Shown piece by piece: positions 1-7,337 of a stretch of 64,000 nt of DNA. Below the pieces are notes generated by a model. That model saw nothing but the letters and a program-made list of their open reading frames with translations. It searched no databases and had not been told where the DNA came from. Source of the stretch: an uncultured Actinomycetes bacterium (GTDB taxonomy: Bacteria > Actinomycetota > Thermoleophilia > Miltoncostaeales > Miltoncostaeaceae). Within the stretch, counting starts at the first letter, position 1. Each line of letters starts with the position of its first letter. The stretch spans positions 1 to 64,000 of the forward strand of contig CAITWD010000012.1 of assembly GCA_903896045.1 (NCBI GenBank), in the 5' to 3' direction. The position numbers and the translations under genes are program-made.

Positions 1-1
1 T

Positions 2-688
2 TGGACCGCGTATGCGTGTTTTCCGATTGCCATCGTGCACTCACTCGGCACCGGCTCCGATGCCTCGCGGTCGTGGATGCTCGCAGTGGTGATCGGCTCT
101 GTCGCGCTCGTCGCGATTGCGACGCTTGTGCGGTTGTGGCAAGGCCGTCAAGTGGTCCAATCAATTCGGTTTGCCGGAACCGCCGCAGTGGTCGTCTTGC
201 CGATTATTGCCCTGATTTGGGCAACCAATGGCCCCCTCGCCAAGGGCTGGGCATCTCGCGCCGGCACACCAACGCATTCGGGTGGCGCCTCGTCGAACCA
301 AACCACCGCGAGCAACGGATTACCATCGCCGCCATACACGGCACCCATCACCGGAACCATTAACGGCACGGCAGCTGATGCTGCAGGCAACACCACAATC
401 ACCCTCCAAGGGACTGCCCAGGGTTCCTCAACCACTGTGCTCAACTTCACCATCACCGGTCCATCAAATGGCAGCGGGGGCGTGACGAATCTCTCGAGCA
501 GCACGGCGCAATATGGCCCCCCCTCGCAGCCCGCGCTCTACTCCGGGACCGTCATCGGCCTCCAGAACAGTTCCATCAACATCAGCGTCTCGAACGTCGG
601 CGCCGCACCCCAGCATCTATTGATCGCGGCAACTCTGCGAATCAATTTCAGTGCCGGGACATTCTCCGGCCAAATTCAAGTCAACTAA
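2..688 (+). CDS. Ferric-reductase-like membrane protein, C-terminal part (5' end outside window)
   Basis: The reading frame is open from the first base, so the true start lies to the left. The visible part has the end of a cytochrome-b/ferric-reductase-like membrane domain (a HSLGTGSDA stretch followed by two hydrophobic segments, about residues 20-75). A Ser/Thr/Gly/Asn-rich segment of about 150 residues follows and looks extracytoplasmic. The gene ends 5 nt before the NuoF-like gene and two genes before a ferredoxin, so the three probably form one electron-transfer unit. I infer that the membrane part carries haem and exchanges electrons with the flavoprotein. The family call rests on a short motif and on context. 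Confidence 0.6.
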   Translation, partial: WTAYACFPIAIVHSLGTGSDASRSWMLAVVIGSVALVAIATLVRLWQGRQVVQSIRFAGTAAVVVLPIIALIWATNGPLAKGWASRAGTPTHSGGASSNQTTASNGLPSPPYTAPITGTINGTAADAAGNTTITLQGTAQGSSTTVLNFTITGPSNGSGGVTNLSSSTAQYGPPSQPALYSGTVIGLQNSSINISVSNVGAAPQHLLIAATLRINFSAGTFSGQIQVN

Positions 689-693
689 CGACG

Positions 694-2010
694 GTGACTC
701 CTGTGAATTCACTTGCCTCACCGCAACCCACAACCCTTCCTCGGCTTCTTCGTGGACTTGGTTCCGGTACCGCCACATTGTCGTTGGATGCCCACATTGC
801 AACCCATGGCCCCCTCCACATCGACATCGATGCAGGGAGCCCCAATACGACGCTCCACACAACGATTGCCAAGAGCGGCATCGGTGGACGGGGTGGCGCA
901 AATTTCCCCGTGAGCCGGAAGATTGATGCGGTCATTGCTGAGCGCCGCGCACCACATGTGTTGATCAACGCGACCGAAGGCGAGCCTCCGAGCCACAAGG
1001 ATCATGTGCTCTTGCGCAGCACACCTCATCTCGTGCTCGACGGAGCGCTGGTCTGTGCTGGTGTCGTGGGTGCCCGCGAGATCACGATCGCAGTTCAAGC
1101 GGGCTCAACCGCGGAACACGCGGCGCTCACCGCTGCACTCACGGAACGCCGATCCCAGCACATGCACCCAGGGATCGCCATCACGATCGCAACCGTTCCC
1201 GATGGATTCGTGATCGGCGAAGAACGTGCGGTCATCAGCGCGATTAATGGCGGCCCCGCAAAGCCCACAATCGCCCCACCACGACCCTTTCAAAAAGGTA
1301 TCAACGGCGCACCGACGCTTGTCCAAAATGCAGAGACCGCAGCGCATCTCGCGCTGATCGCCCGCTACGGCGCCGAATGGTTTCGCAGTGTCGGGACCCC
1401 AGATGAACCAGGCTCTGCTCTCGTCACACTCACCGGGGCGATCACAAAACCGGGCGTGTACGAGGTCGCGCTTGGCACCCGCCTCAACGATCTGGTCGCA
1501 ACCGCAGGCGGCCTGACTGAATCCGCGCGGGCATACCTTATCGGTGGATACTTTGGCACCTGGATTGATGCGCGCGATGCCCACGCACTCACCCTTTCTG
1601 ACGCTGACTTGCGCGCACGTGGTGGTGGGCTCGGCGCGCGCGCGATCATCGCCCTACCAGCACACGCCTGTGGTCTGCATGAGACTGCCCGCGTGGCGAA
1701 TTACCTATCGAACGAATCCGCTGGGCAGTGTGGCCCATGTGTGCACGGTTTACGGGCGATCGCCGACGCATTAGACGATCTGGCCAAAGGGAATGCACGC
1801 GCACAAGCAGACATCGAGCGCTGGCTCACCCTCGTCGCAGGTCGCGGCGCCTGCCGCCATCCCGATGGCGCCGCAAAACTTATCGCCAGTGCGCTTGACG
1901 TCTTCGCAGACGAGATCCGCGCGCATACTCGGGAGAAGCGCTGCACTGCGTCCGCAACGAAGATACTCCCGCTTCCCTCTCCATCATCACCCAAAAGGAA
2001 GCGCGCATGA
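694..2010 (+). CDS. NuoF-like NADH dehydrogenase flavoprotein subunit with SLBB domain
   Basis: A 438-residue homologue of the complex I 51-kDa subunit (NuoF/HoxF family). The FMN/NADH motif GRGGANFPV lies near residue 65, an IGEERAV segment corresponds to the family GEE region, an SLBB-type segment lies at about 240-320, and the iron-sulfur region is near 340-390. In NuoF the cluster is bound by four Cys; here the first is replaced (ESAGQCGPC instead of ESCGxCxPC), leaving two Cys at CGPC and one at GRGAC. The start is GTG, 5 nt after the previous stop. No other complex I genes are present, so it probably belongs to a dedicated flavin/Fe-S electron-transfer module and not to respiratory complex I. 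Confidence 0.8.
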   Translation: MTPVNSLASPQPTTLPRLLRGLGSGTATLSLDAHIATHGPLHIDIDAGSPNTTLHTTIAKSGIGGRGGANFPVSRKIDAVIAERRAPHVLINATEGEPPSHKDHVLLRSTPHLVLDGALVCAGVVGAREITIAVQAGSTAEHAALTAALTERRSQHMHPGIAITIATVPDGFVIGEERAVISAINGGPAKPTIAPPRPFQKGINGAPTLVQNAETAAHLALIARYGAEWFRSVGTPDEPGSALVTLTGAITKPGVYEVALGTRLNDLVATAGGLTESARAYLIGGYFGTWIDARDAHALTLSDADLRARGGGLGARAIIALPAHACGLHETARVANYLSNESAGQCGPCVHGLRAIADALDDLAKGNARAQADIERWLTLVAGRGACRHPDGAAKLIASALDVFADEIRAHTREKRCTASATKILPLPSPSSPKRKRA

Positions 2011-2231
2011 GCGATCAGCTTCGCGTGAACTGGATCCGATGCGATGCGCATGGGCTCTGTGCAGAACTTTTCCCCGAGCGCATCACACTTGACGAGTGGG
2101 GCTATCCGATCGTGGATCCGACGCCCATCCCGAAAGAGCTGCGCCGACATGCCGAGCGCGCAGTTTCGCAATGCCCCGTGCTCGCGCTCAGCATCGAGCG
2201 CATCGAGGATCCGCCTCGCCCTCCCCGCTAG
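2007..2231 (+). CDS. Small single-cluster ferredoxin
   Basis: A 74-residue acidic ferredoxin whose ATG overlaps the stop of the NuoF-like gene (ATGA), so it is translationally coupled. The Cys pattern is C-x5-C near residues 12-18 (CDAHGLC) and one Cys in QCP near residue 57, with a non-Cys (His/Ala) at the usual second ligand. This is the spacing of actinobacterial 3Fe-4S or single-cluster ferredoxins of the type that serves cytochrome P450s and other oxidoreductases. It probably shuttles electrons for the flavoprotein upstream. Its 3' end overlaps the 3' end of the opposing Nudix gene by 4 bp. Confidence 0.85.
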   Translation: MSDQLRVNWIRCDAHGLCAELFPERITLDEWGYPIVDPTPIPKELRRHAERAVSQCPVLALSIERIEDPPRPPR

Positions 2232-2746
2232 GCCGGTGACTCGCGCAAGCGAATCAAGCTTGACGAAAGAAATTCCTGTTCTGCGGGGTGGGTGAGCGCA
2301 CCCTCGGGGTCGGAGACCGGGTGCCAGCGCGCCCGCACGATCTCTGCCCGATCCGCCTCACTCAAGCGATCGATCTCTCCTGCGATCGGGATCATCAACC
2401 AAAACTGCGTGCGTTTGGCAATAGGCGCGCCATGTCGCATGACGGTGTACTCAAGAAATCCGAGGCCATCAGCGGCCTCACAAATCAGACCGGTCTCTTC
2501 CCGCACTTCGCGCAGCGCAGCCTGGAGAGGGGGTTCATCTTTGATCAGATGACCTTTTGGCAGACACCAACTCTCGGGGCCGTGACGGGATGGTTGCACG
2601 ACAGCGACACACAACTCATTCGACACCATTGCCAGCACAAGACCGCCCGCACCCTGCACCAGCTCAACCTGGTCCCCGGACTCACTTTCTGGCACCACAT
2701 ACCCCCTGACCGCAGCCTGTGTGGACACGGACGCTACCATTGACAC
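2228..2746 (-). CDS. Nudix hydrolase
   Basis: A 172-residue protein with a clear Nudix box: GHLIKDEPPLQ, then the REVREETGL core at about residues 78-86. The family hydrolyses nucleoside diphosphates linked to another moiety; the true substrate cannot be read from sequence. A sentence of N-terminal residues precedes the fold. The start is GTG at 2746 or the ATG two codons in, at 2740. Either start lies within 10 bp of the divergent phosphofructokinase start, so each gene's core promoter must overlap the other's 5' end. Confidence 0.85.
   Translation of the reverse strand: MSMVASVSTQAAVRGYVVPESESGDQVELVQGAGGLVLAMVSNELCVAVVQPSRHGPESWCLPKGHLIKDEPPLQAALREVREETGLICEAADGLGFLEYTVMRHGAPIAKRTQFWLMIPIAGEIDRLSEADRAEIVRARWHPVSDPEGALTHPAEQEFLSSSLIRLRESPA
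2735..2740 (+). promoter_or_regulatory. -10 element (TACCAT) for leaderless pfp
   Basis: A TAnnnT hexamer ends 8 nt before the pfp ATG, which would place transcription initiation at or within 1-2 nt of the start codon. No Shine-Dalgarno sequence is present. It lies inside the first codons of the opposing Nudix gene. Confidence 0.55.
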
Positions 2747-2748
2747 TT

Positions 2749-3777
2749 ATGCGCGTCGGAGTACTTACCGGTGGTGGTGACTGTCCCGGCCTGAATGCCG
2801 TGATTCGTGGAATCGTGTGCACCGGACACGACGCGTATCAGCATGAATATGTCGGGATTCGTCATGGTTGGCGCGGCCTTCTGACTGCTGAGACGCAACC
2901 CCTCACTCCGACCGATGTCCGGGGCATCGTCGACAAAGGCGGCACTATTCTGGGGAGTTCGCGCACAAATCCCTACGCCCATGATGGGGGCGCGCAGCTC
3001 GCCGCGACACAATTTCGGGCGCTTGAGCTCGATGCGCTGATTGCAATCGGCGGCGAGGATACTCTCGGGGCCGCAAACCGCCTTTTTCATGATGTGCAGA
3101 TCCCCGCGGTTGGGATCCCCAAAACCATCGATAACGACTTGTCGGGTACCGACTACACCTTCGGATTTTGGACAGCGGTGCAAATTGCTGTTGACGCGAT
3201 CGATCGGCTCAAGACCACCGCGGACTCGCATGACCGCATCATGGTGCTTGAGGTGATGGGTCGTCATGCCGGTTGGATCGCCTACGAATCGGGTCTTGCG
3301 GGTGGGGCCGACATCGTGCTGATTCCCGAACGCACAACGTCGATCGATTCAATCATCACCCATCTGACGACCCTTGCCGCACGCGGACAGCATTCCGCAA
3401 TCATCGTGGTGAGTGAAGGCGTGGATCTCGGTGCACCGCACACCGCGTTAAAAACAGACGAGTTCGGACACCACGCGCTTGCTGCGGCAGGTGTCGCAGA
3501 GCAACTCGCCCGCACCATCACCGAAACCACTGGCAAGGACGCGCGCGCAGTGGTGCTTGGCCATCTGCAACGCGGCGGCACCCCAACCGCCTTTGATCGC
3601 TCCCTTGCCAGCAATATGGGCGCGTATGCTGCACATATGGTTGCCAGGGGCGCATACGGCCGCATGGCCGCGCTCACGGGAACGAGCATCACCGATATAC
3701 CCATCGATGACGCTGTCGCGCAGCTGAAAACTGTGCCACCACAGCGCATCTCTGACTCGCAATTGTTCTTTGGCTGA
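2749..3777 (+). CDS. pfp: 6-phosphofructokinase, PPi-dependent type
   Basis: A 342-residue PFK that phosphorylates fructose 6-phosphate in glycolysis, probably with pyrophosphate. The phosphoryl-donor loop is GGGDCPG near residue 8. At the donor-selecting sites it has GGEDT with Asp at residue 104, where ATP-dependent PFK has Gly, and PKTIDND with Lys at 125, where ATP-PFK has Gly. Asp and Lys together are the established signature of PPi-dependent enzymes, as in actinomycete group III PFKs. MGRHAGW at about 174 contributes to sugar binding. The start at 2749 is chosen because MRVGVLTGGGD matches the family N-terminus and a -10 element lies just upstream. PPi use would make this step reversible. 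Confidence 0.9.
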   Translation: MRVGVLTGGGDCPGLNAVIRGIVCTGHDAYQHEYVGIRHGWRGLLTAETQPLTPTDVRGIVDKGGTILGSSRTNPYAHDGGAQLAATQFRALELDALIAIGGEDTLGAANRLFHDVQIPAVGIPKTIDNDLSGTDYTFGFWTAVQIAVDAIDRLKTTADSHDRIMVLEVMGRHAGWIAYESGLAGGADIVLIPERTTSIDSIITHLTTLAARGQHSAIIVVSEGVDLGAPHTALKTDEFGHHALAAAGVAEQLARTITETTGKDARAVVLGHLQRGGTPTAFDRSLASNMGAYAAHMVARGAYGRMAALTGTSITDIPIDDAVAQLKTVPPQRISDSQLFFG

Positions 3778-3856
3778 CATGCATTCTTTGCTGCCCACCA
3801 CCGATGTGCTCAGAGAATTTTCGCCAATGATCTGGCGCGTCACCCAGAGGCAGTGC

Positions 3857-3862
3857 TAACCT
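3857..3862 (+). promoter_or_regulatory. -10 element (TAACCT) for leaderless topB
   Basis: A TAnnnT hexamer ends 8 nt before ATG 3871, with no ribosome-binding site between. It supports 3871 as the start over the upstream GTG at 3853 or the ATG at 3880. Confidence 0.5.
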
Positions 3863-3870
3863 CGCCGCCC

Positions 3871-6438
3871 ATGGGTCGAATGCTCATCATCTGTGAAAAA
3901 CCATCGGTTGCCCGCGATGTCGCGTCGGCGCTCTATGGTCGTTCGGTCAAAAAGCTGGGTGACTTCTTCGAAGGCCCCGACGGGGTCGTCGCCTTTGCGG
4001 TCGGCCATTTGCTGGAGCAGGTCGACCCGGATGAATACGACGCAAAATTCAAGAAATGGCGCTATGAGGATCTTCCGATCCTCCCTGAGGCGTTCCAGTA
4101 CAAGGCGCGCGACGCCCGGGCAAAGACACAACTCAGCGCCTTGCACAAGCTCATGGGTGCGGCGACAACCGATGTCATCGTCAACGCATGCGATGCCGGT
4201 CGCGAAGGCGAGCTGATCTTCAAGCTCATCCTGCAGACCGCATCAAAGGCGGCACGGGCAAAGCCCGTCAAGCGCGCATGGTTTAGCTCGATGACGCAAA
4301 AGGCGATCACCGAAGCGTTCGCGGCGCTGCGCGATGACGAACAGATGCGTCCCCTTGAAGAGGCTGCGCGCGCACGCAGCGAGGCTGACTGGCTCGTGGG
4401 AATGAACGCCACCCGCGCCGCCACGACCAAGGCCGGCTCCGCACGTCGAGTGCTCTCGCTCGGTCGCGTACAAACGCCGACCTTGGCGCTGATCGTCAAT
4501 CGCGACCTCGCGATCTCTGCGTTCGTTTCAGAAGACTTCTGGGAAGTCGACGGCAATTTTGTGACCGCAGAGGGCATCACCTATGTCGGGAAATGGCACG
4601 AAGGATCCACGACCCGCCTGACAACAGAAGCAGCAGCCACCGCGATCGCTGCCGCCACCACCGGCAAGCCTGCGGTCATTGCCTCGGTGGAAACCAAGCC
4701 ACAGGTGTCCCAGCCGCCACTGCTCTACGACCTCACGACACTCCAGCGCGAAGCCAACAGTCGATTTGGGTTCTCCGCACAACGCACCCTTTCGACCGCC
4801 CAAGCGCTGTATGACCAGCACAAGTTGCTGACCTATCCGAGAACAAATTCCCGGTACTTATCTGGCGACATGGTGGGGCAACTCAAATCCATCGCATCAG
4901 GGGTTGGGGCAGCTGCACCGGAATACGCCCAAGGAGCGCGATATGTCCTCGGGCTTGACAAGCTTCCTTTGCGTCGCGTTGTCGACGACACCAAGGTCAC
5001 CGATCACCACGCGATCATTCCGACCGAGGGAGACCACGACCTGAGCGGGCTTTCCCGTGATGAGCGTCACCTCTACGACATGGTTGCCCGACGCTTTTTG
5101 GCGGTGTTTCACCCTGCCGCAAAGTTCGAGAACACCGTCGTGGAAACCGAGTGTGCGACACACCGTTTCCGCAGCCGCGGAAAGGTAATGATCGACGCGG
5201 GATGGCGGGCGGTCTATGGCGACGAAGCGGCGCTGACTCCGCGCACCGACGCGGAACCCGCAGAGGCAGCCGAAGGTACCGATACCGAGCAAGATCAGTC
5301 GCTTCCACCACTCAAGCTCGCACAAGCGGTGACCTGTCAGGACGCACCGGTCCTCGCGAAGGCCACCAAGCCGCCTGCGCGATATAGCGAAGGCACACTC
5401 CTTCGCGCGATGGAGACCGCCGGCAAACTTGTGGACGATGATGACGCTGCCGAGGCGATGAAGGACGCTGGCCTTGGCACCCCGGCAACGCGAGCTGCAA
5501 CCATTGAACGCCTTCTCGATGCCGACTACATCGATCGCGAAGGCCGTCAACTGCGCGCAACCGAAAAGGGTGTCGGACTGATCACCATGCTCGGAGATCA
5601 CGCACTCACAAAGCCGGAGCTCACTGGCCAGTGGGAACAGCGCCTCAATAAGATCGAGCGCGGTGAGGACGCCCACGCCAGTTTTCACAACGATGTCGAG
5701 CAATTCACCAGAGATATCGTCGCGTGGTTCGCCGACAAGGAACGCGACGACCTTCGTGTTGAACGGCGCGTCCTTGCCCCCTGCCCCACCGATGGCTGCG
5801 ACGGCCAAATCGTCGAATACCCAAAGAGCTATGGGTGCAACAGCTATAAGAGCAAAGATGACACCGGTTGCGGCTACACGCTCTGGAAGACGCAAAACGG
5901 CAAAACCATCACCCTCGATGAGGCGCTCGAATACATCGCGGCAGGACTCTCGAGCAAGGATCTCACTGTCGAGCGCGAGATCATTGGTCCCTGCCCAACC
6001 GATGGCTGCGACGGCGACATCATTGAACGCAGCAAAAGCTTTGGATGCACCAGCTGGAAGAGCCGGACGGAGACGGGTTGCGGCTTTGTGATCTGGAAGA
6101 AGGCGCGCGGCCAGGCAGAGGTCGATGCCGACACGGCGCGCGAAATGGTTGCCAAGGGCGAAACCAACGCGGCGCCGGCGCCGGCAAAGGAGCCAATTGG
6201 CATCTGTGCGACTCCCGGGTGCGGCGGGCAGATCATTGAGAATTCCCGCGCCTACGGGTGCTCGAGTTGGAAGAGCCGAAAGAACCCTGGCTGTGGCTTT
6301 GTGATCTGGAAGAAAGAGCGTGGACAGGAACCAATTACCCGCGAACAGGCGATTGAACGCCTTGAAACCGCGCAAGTCGAGAATGGGACCGTCCCTGTTC
6401 CCGCTGATAGCACTGCCGCAGCGCCGGTAAGCGCGTAA
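3871..6438 (+). CDS. topB: DNA topoisomerase III (type IA) with three C-terminal zinc repeats
   Basis: An 855-residue type IA topoisomerase of the TopB branch. The Toprim domain begins at MLIICEKPSVARD and contains the acidic metal triad in NACDAGREGELIF near residue 107. The catalytic Tyr is in LTYPRTNSRYL at about residue 321, and DHHAIIPT follows near 380. Three topoisomerase C-terminal repeats start near residues 636, 706 and 777, each with four Cys in the pattern C-x4-C, C, C and a KSKxxxGCG-like core. It cuts and passes single strands in replication, recombination and decatenation. The start at 3871 is supported by a leaderless -10 element. The main TopA is expected elsewhere. Confidence 0.92.
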   Translation: MGRMLIICEKPSVARDVASALYGRSVKKLGDFFEGPDGVVAFAVGHLLEQVDPDEYDAKFKKWRYEDLPILPEAFQYKARDARAKTQLSALHKLMGAATTDVIVNACDAGREGELIFKLILQTASKAARAKPVKRAWFSSMTQKAITEAFAALRDDEQMRPLEEAARARSEADWLVGMNATRAATTKAGSARRVLSLGRVQTPTLALIVNRDLAISAFVSEDFWEVDGNFVTAEGITYVGKWHEGSTTRLTTEAAATAIAAATTGKPAVIASVETKPQVSQPPLLYDLTTLQREANSRFGFSAQRTLSTAQALYDQHKLLTYPRTNSRYLSGDMVGQLKSIASGVGAAAPEYAQGARYVLGLDKLPLRRVVDDTKVTDHHAIIPTEGDHDLSGLSRDERHLYDMVARRFLAVFHPAAKFENTVVETECATHRFRSRGKVMIDAGWRAVYGDEAALTPRTDAEPAEAAEGTDTEQDQSLPPLKLAQAVTCQDAPVLAKATKPPARYSEGTLLRAMETAGKLVDDDDAAEAMKDAGLGTPATRAATIERLLDADYIDREGRQLRATEKGVGLITMLGDHALTKPELTGQWEQRLNKIERGEDAHASFHNDVEQFTRDIVAWFADKERDDLRVERRVLAPCPTDGCDGQIVEYPKSYGCNSYKSKDDTGCGYTLWKTQNGKTITLDEALEYIAAGLSSKDLTVEREIIGPCPTDGCDGDIIERSKSFGCTSWKSRTETGCGFVIWKKARGQAEVDADTAREMVAKGETNAAPAPAKEPIGICATPGCGGQIIENSRAYGCSSWKSRKNPGCGFVIWKKERGQEPITREQAIERLETAQVENGTVPVPADSTAAAPVSA

Positions 6439-6440
6439 GA

Positions 6441-6513
6441 TTGATCGAGCACCGGGCCGACGACACCATCACGCCCGGACACGAATACGACAACGACGGG
6501 CCCCCTCGATCAA
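6441..6513 (+). promoter_or_regulatory. Inverted repeat reaching the nitroreductase ribosome-binding site
   Basis: TTGATCGAG at 6441-6449 is matched by its reverse complement at 6505-6513, with a further GGGCC/GGCCC pairing inside. The right arm runs into the AAGGAG ribosome-binding site at 6512-6517. There is no T-run, so it is a poor intrinsic terminator but could hide the ribosome-binding site. Confidence 0.4.
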
Positions 6514-6522
6514 GGAGTAGAC

Positions 6523-7179
6523 GTGGAAGCTCTTGAAGCGATCCGCGCGCGACGCAGCGTACGCAGCTATACCGATCAACCTGTTGACGACCGCGATCTC
6601 AATGAACTGCTGCGGTTAGCACTGATGGCACCGACTGGCGGGATGGCCCAAGCGTGGTCACTCTTGGTGGTACGTGAGCCCACGCACCGTGCGGCGCTTG
6701 CCGACATCGTGATCGAAGGCGGGGGCCATTACTTTGCCTCGGTACGGCCGGCGCAACCCGACCACAGCCCGGAGCAGCACGCGCAGTGGGGCCAGGACTA
6801 CGCGAATGAGGTCCTCGGTAGCTACCGACACGTTCCACTCTGGATTTTAGGACTCGTCGTCCCGCGCGATGTCTTTCCCCCAGAGGATCGCGACAAGGAA
6901 GCGCTCGCCGATGAGATGTCTGTGGCATTCGCAATGGAAAATCTCTTTGTCGCTGCTCGCGCAAAAGGTCTCGGCACCGTTCCTACCGTGTTCCATTGGT
7001 ACAACGAGGGCGCACTCCGCGATCTCGTCGGACTCCCTCAAGAAATTCGCATTCCGGTGATCACACCGCTTGGCTACCCGACCGAGTTCCCAGTGGGGCT
7101 CCCTCCTCGACTCGCGGAAATTCGTCGGCCATGGCGCACCCTGGTACATGACGACACGTGGGGGAACACCCGCGCGTAA
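6523..7179 (+). CDS. Nitroreductase-family FMN oxidoreductase
   Basis: A 218-residue protein with the nitroreductase N-terminal signature: an AIRARRSVRSY FMN-phosphate contact, then LALMAPTGGMAQAW where the family has APSxxNxQPW. Near the C-terminus are the GLGTVPTV segment and an LGYPTE motif. These enzymes bind FMN and reduce nitro compounds, quinones or enones with NAD(P)H; the physiological substrate is unknown. The start is GTG with AAGGAG 5 nt upstream. A hairpin overlaps that ribosome-binding site. Confidence 0.85.
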   Translation: MEALEAIRARRSVRSYTDQPVDDRDLNELLRLALMAPTGGMAQAWSLLVVREPTHRAALADIVIEGGGHYFASVRPAQPDHSPEQHAQWGQDYANEVLGSYRHVPLWILGLVVPRDVFPPEDRDKEALADEMSVAFAMENLFVAARAKGLGTVPTVFHWYNEGALRDLVGLPQEIRIPVITPLGYPTEFPVGLPPRLAEIRRPWRTLVHDDTWGNTRA

Positions 7180-7237
7180 CGCACGGGCCCGCATACGGGT
7201 ACCGCCGACAGCGGATATTGCCTTTCCACTTCTGGTC

Positions 7238-7249
7238 AGCACGCGTGCT
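7238..7249. repeat. 12-bp perfect palindrome upstream of the permease gene
   Basis: AGCACGCGTGCT is a perfect palindrome about 90 bp before the KimA-like gene. It could be an operator for a dimeric regulator, but no second copy was noticed. The rest of 7180-7337 holds only short GC hairpins and no convincing open frame. Confidence 0.3.
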
Positions 7250-7337
7250 CGTGTCGCACATGCAGCATGCGAGACGTTCCGGCACTCATGATCAATGATA
7301 TTTCGTCCCCCGATTTCTCCGCCCTTCTTTCCTTGTG

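Noticed and set aside
4897-6375. Long open frame on the minus strand inside topB
   Set aside because: It is the antisense shadow of topB; its residues show no domain, and the topB strand carries clear catalytic motifs and zinc repeats.
7180-7337. c-di-AMP (ydaO) riboswitch before the KimA-like gene
   Set aside because: The ydaO conserved core elements are not visible and the gap is only about 155 bp with a simple palindrome.
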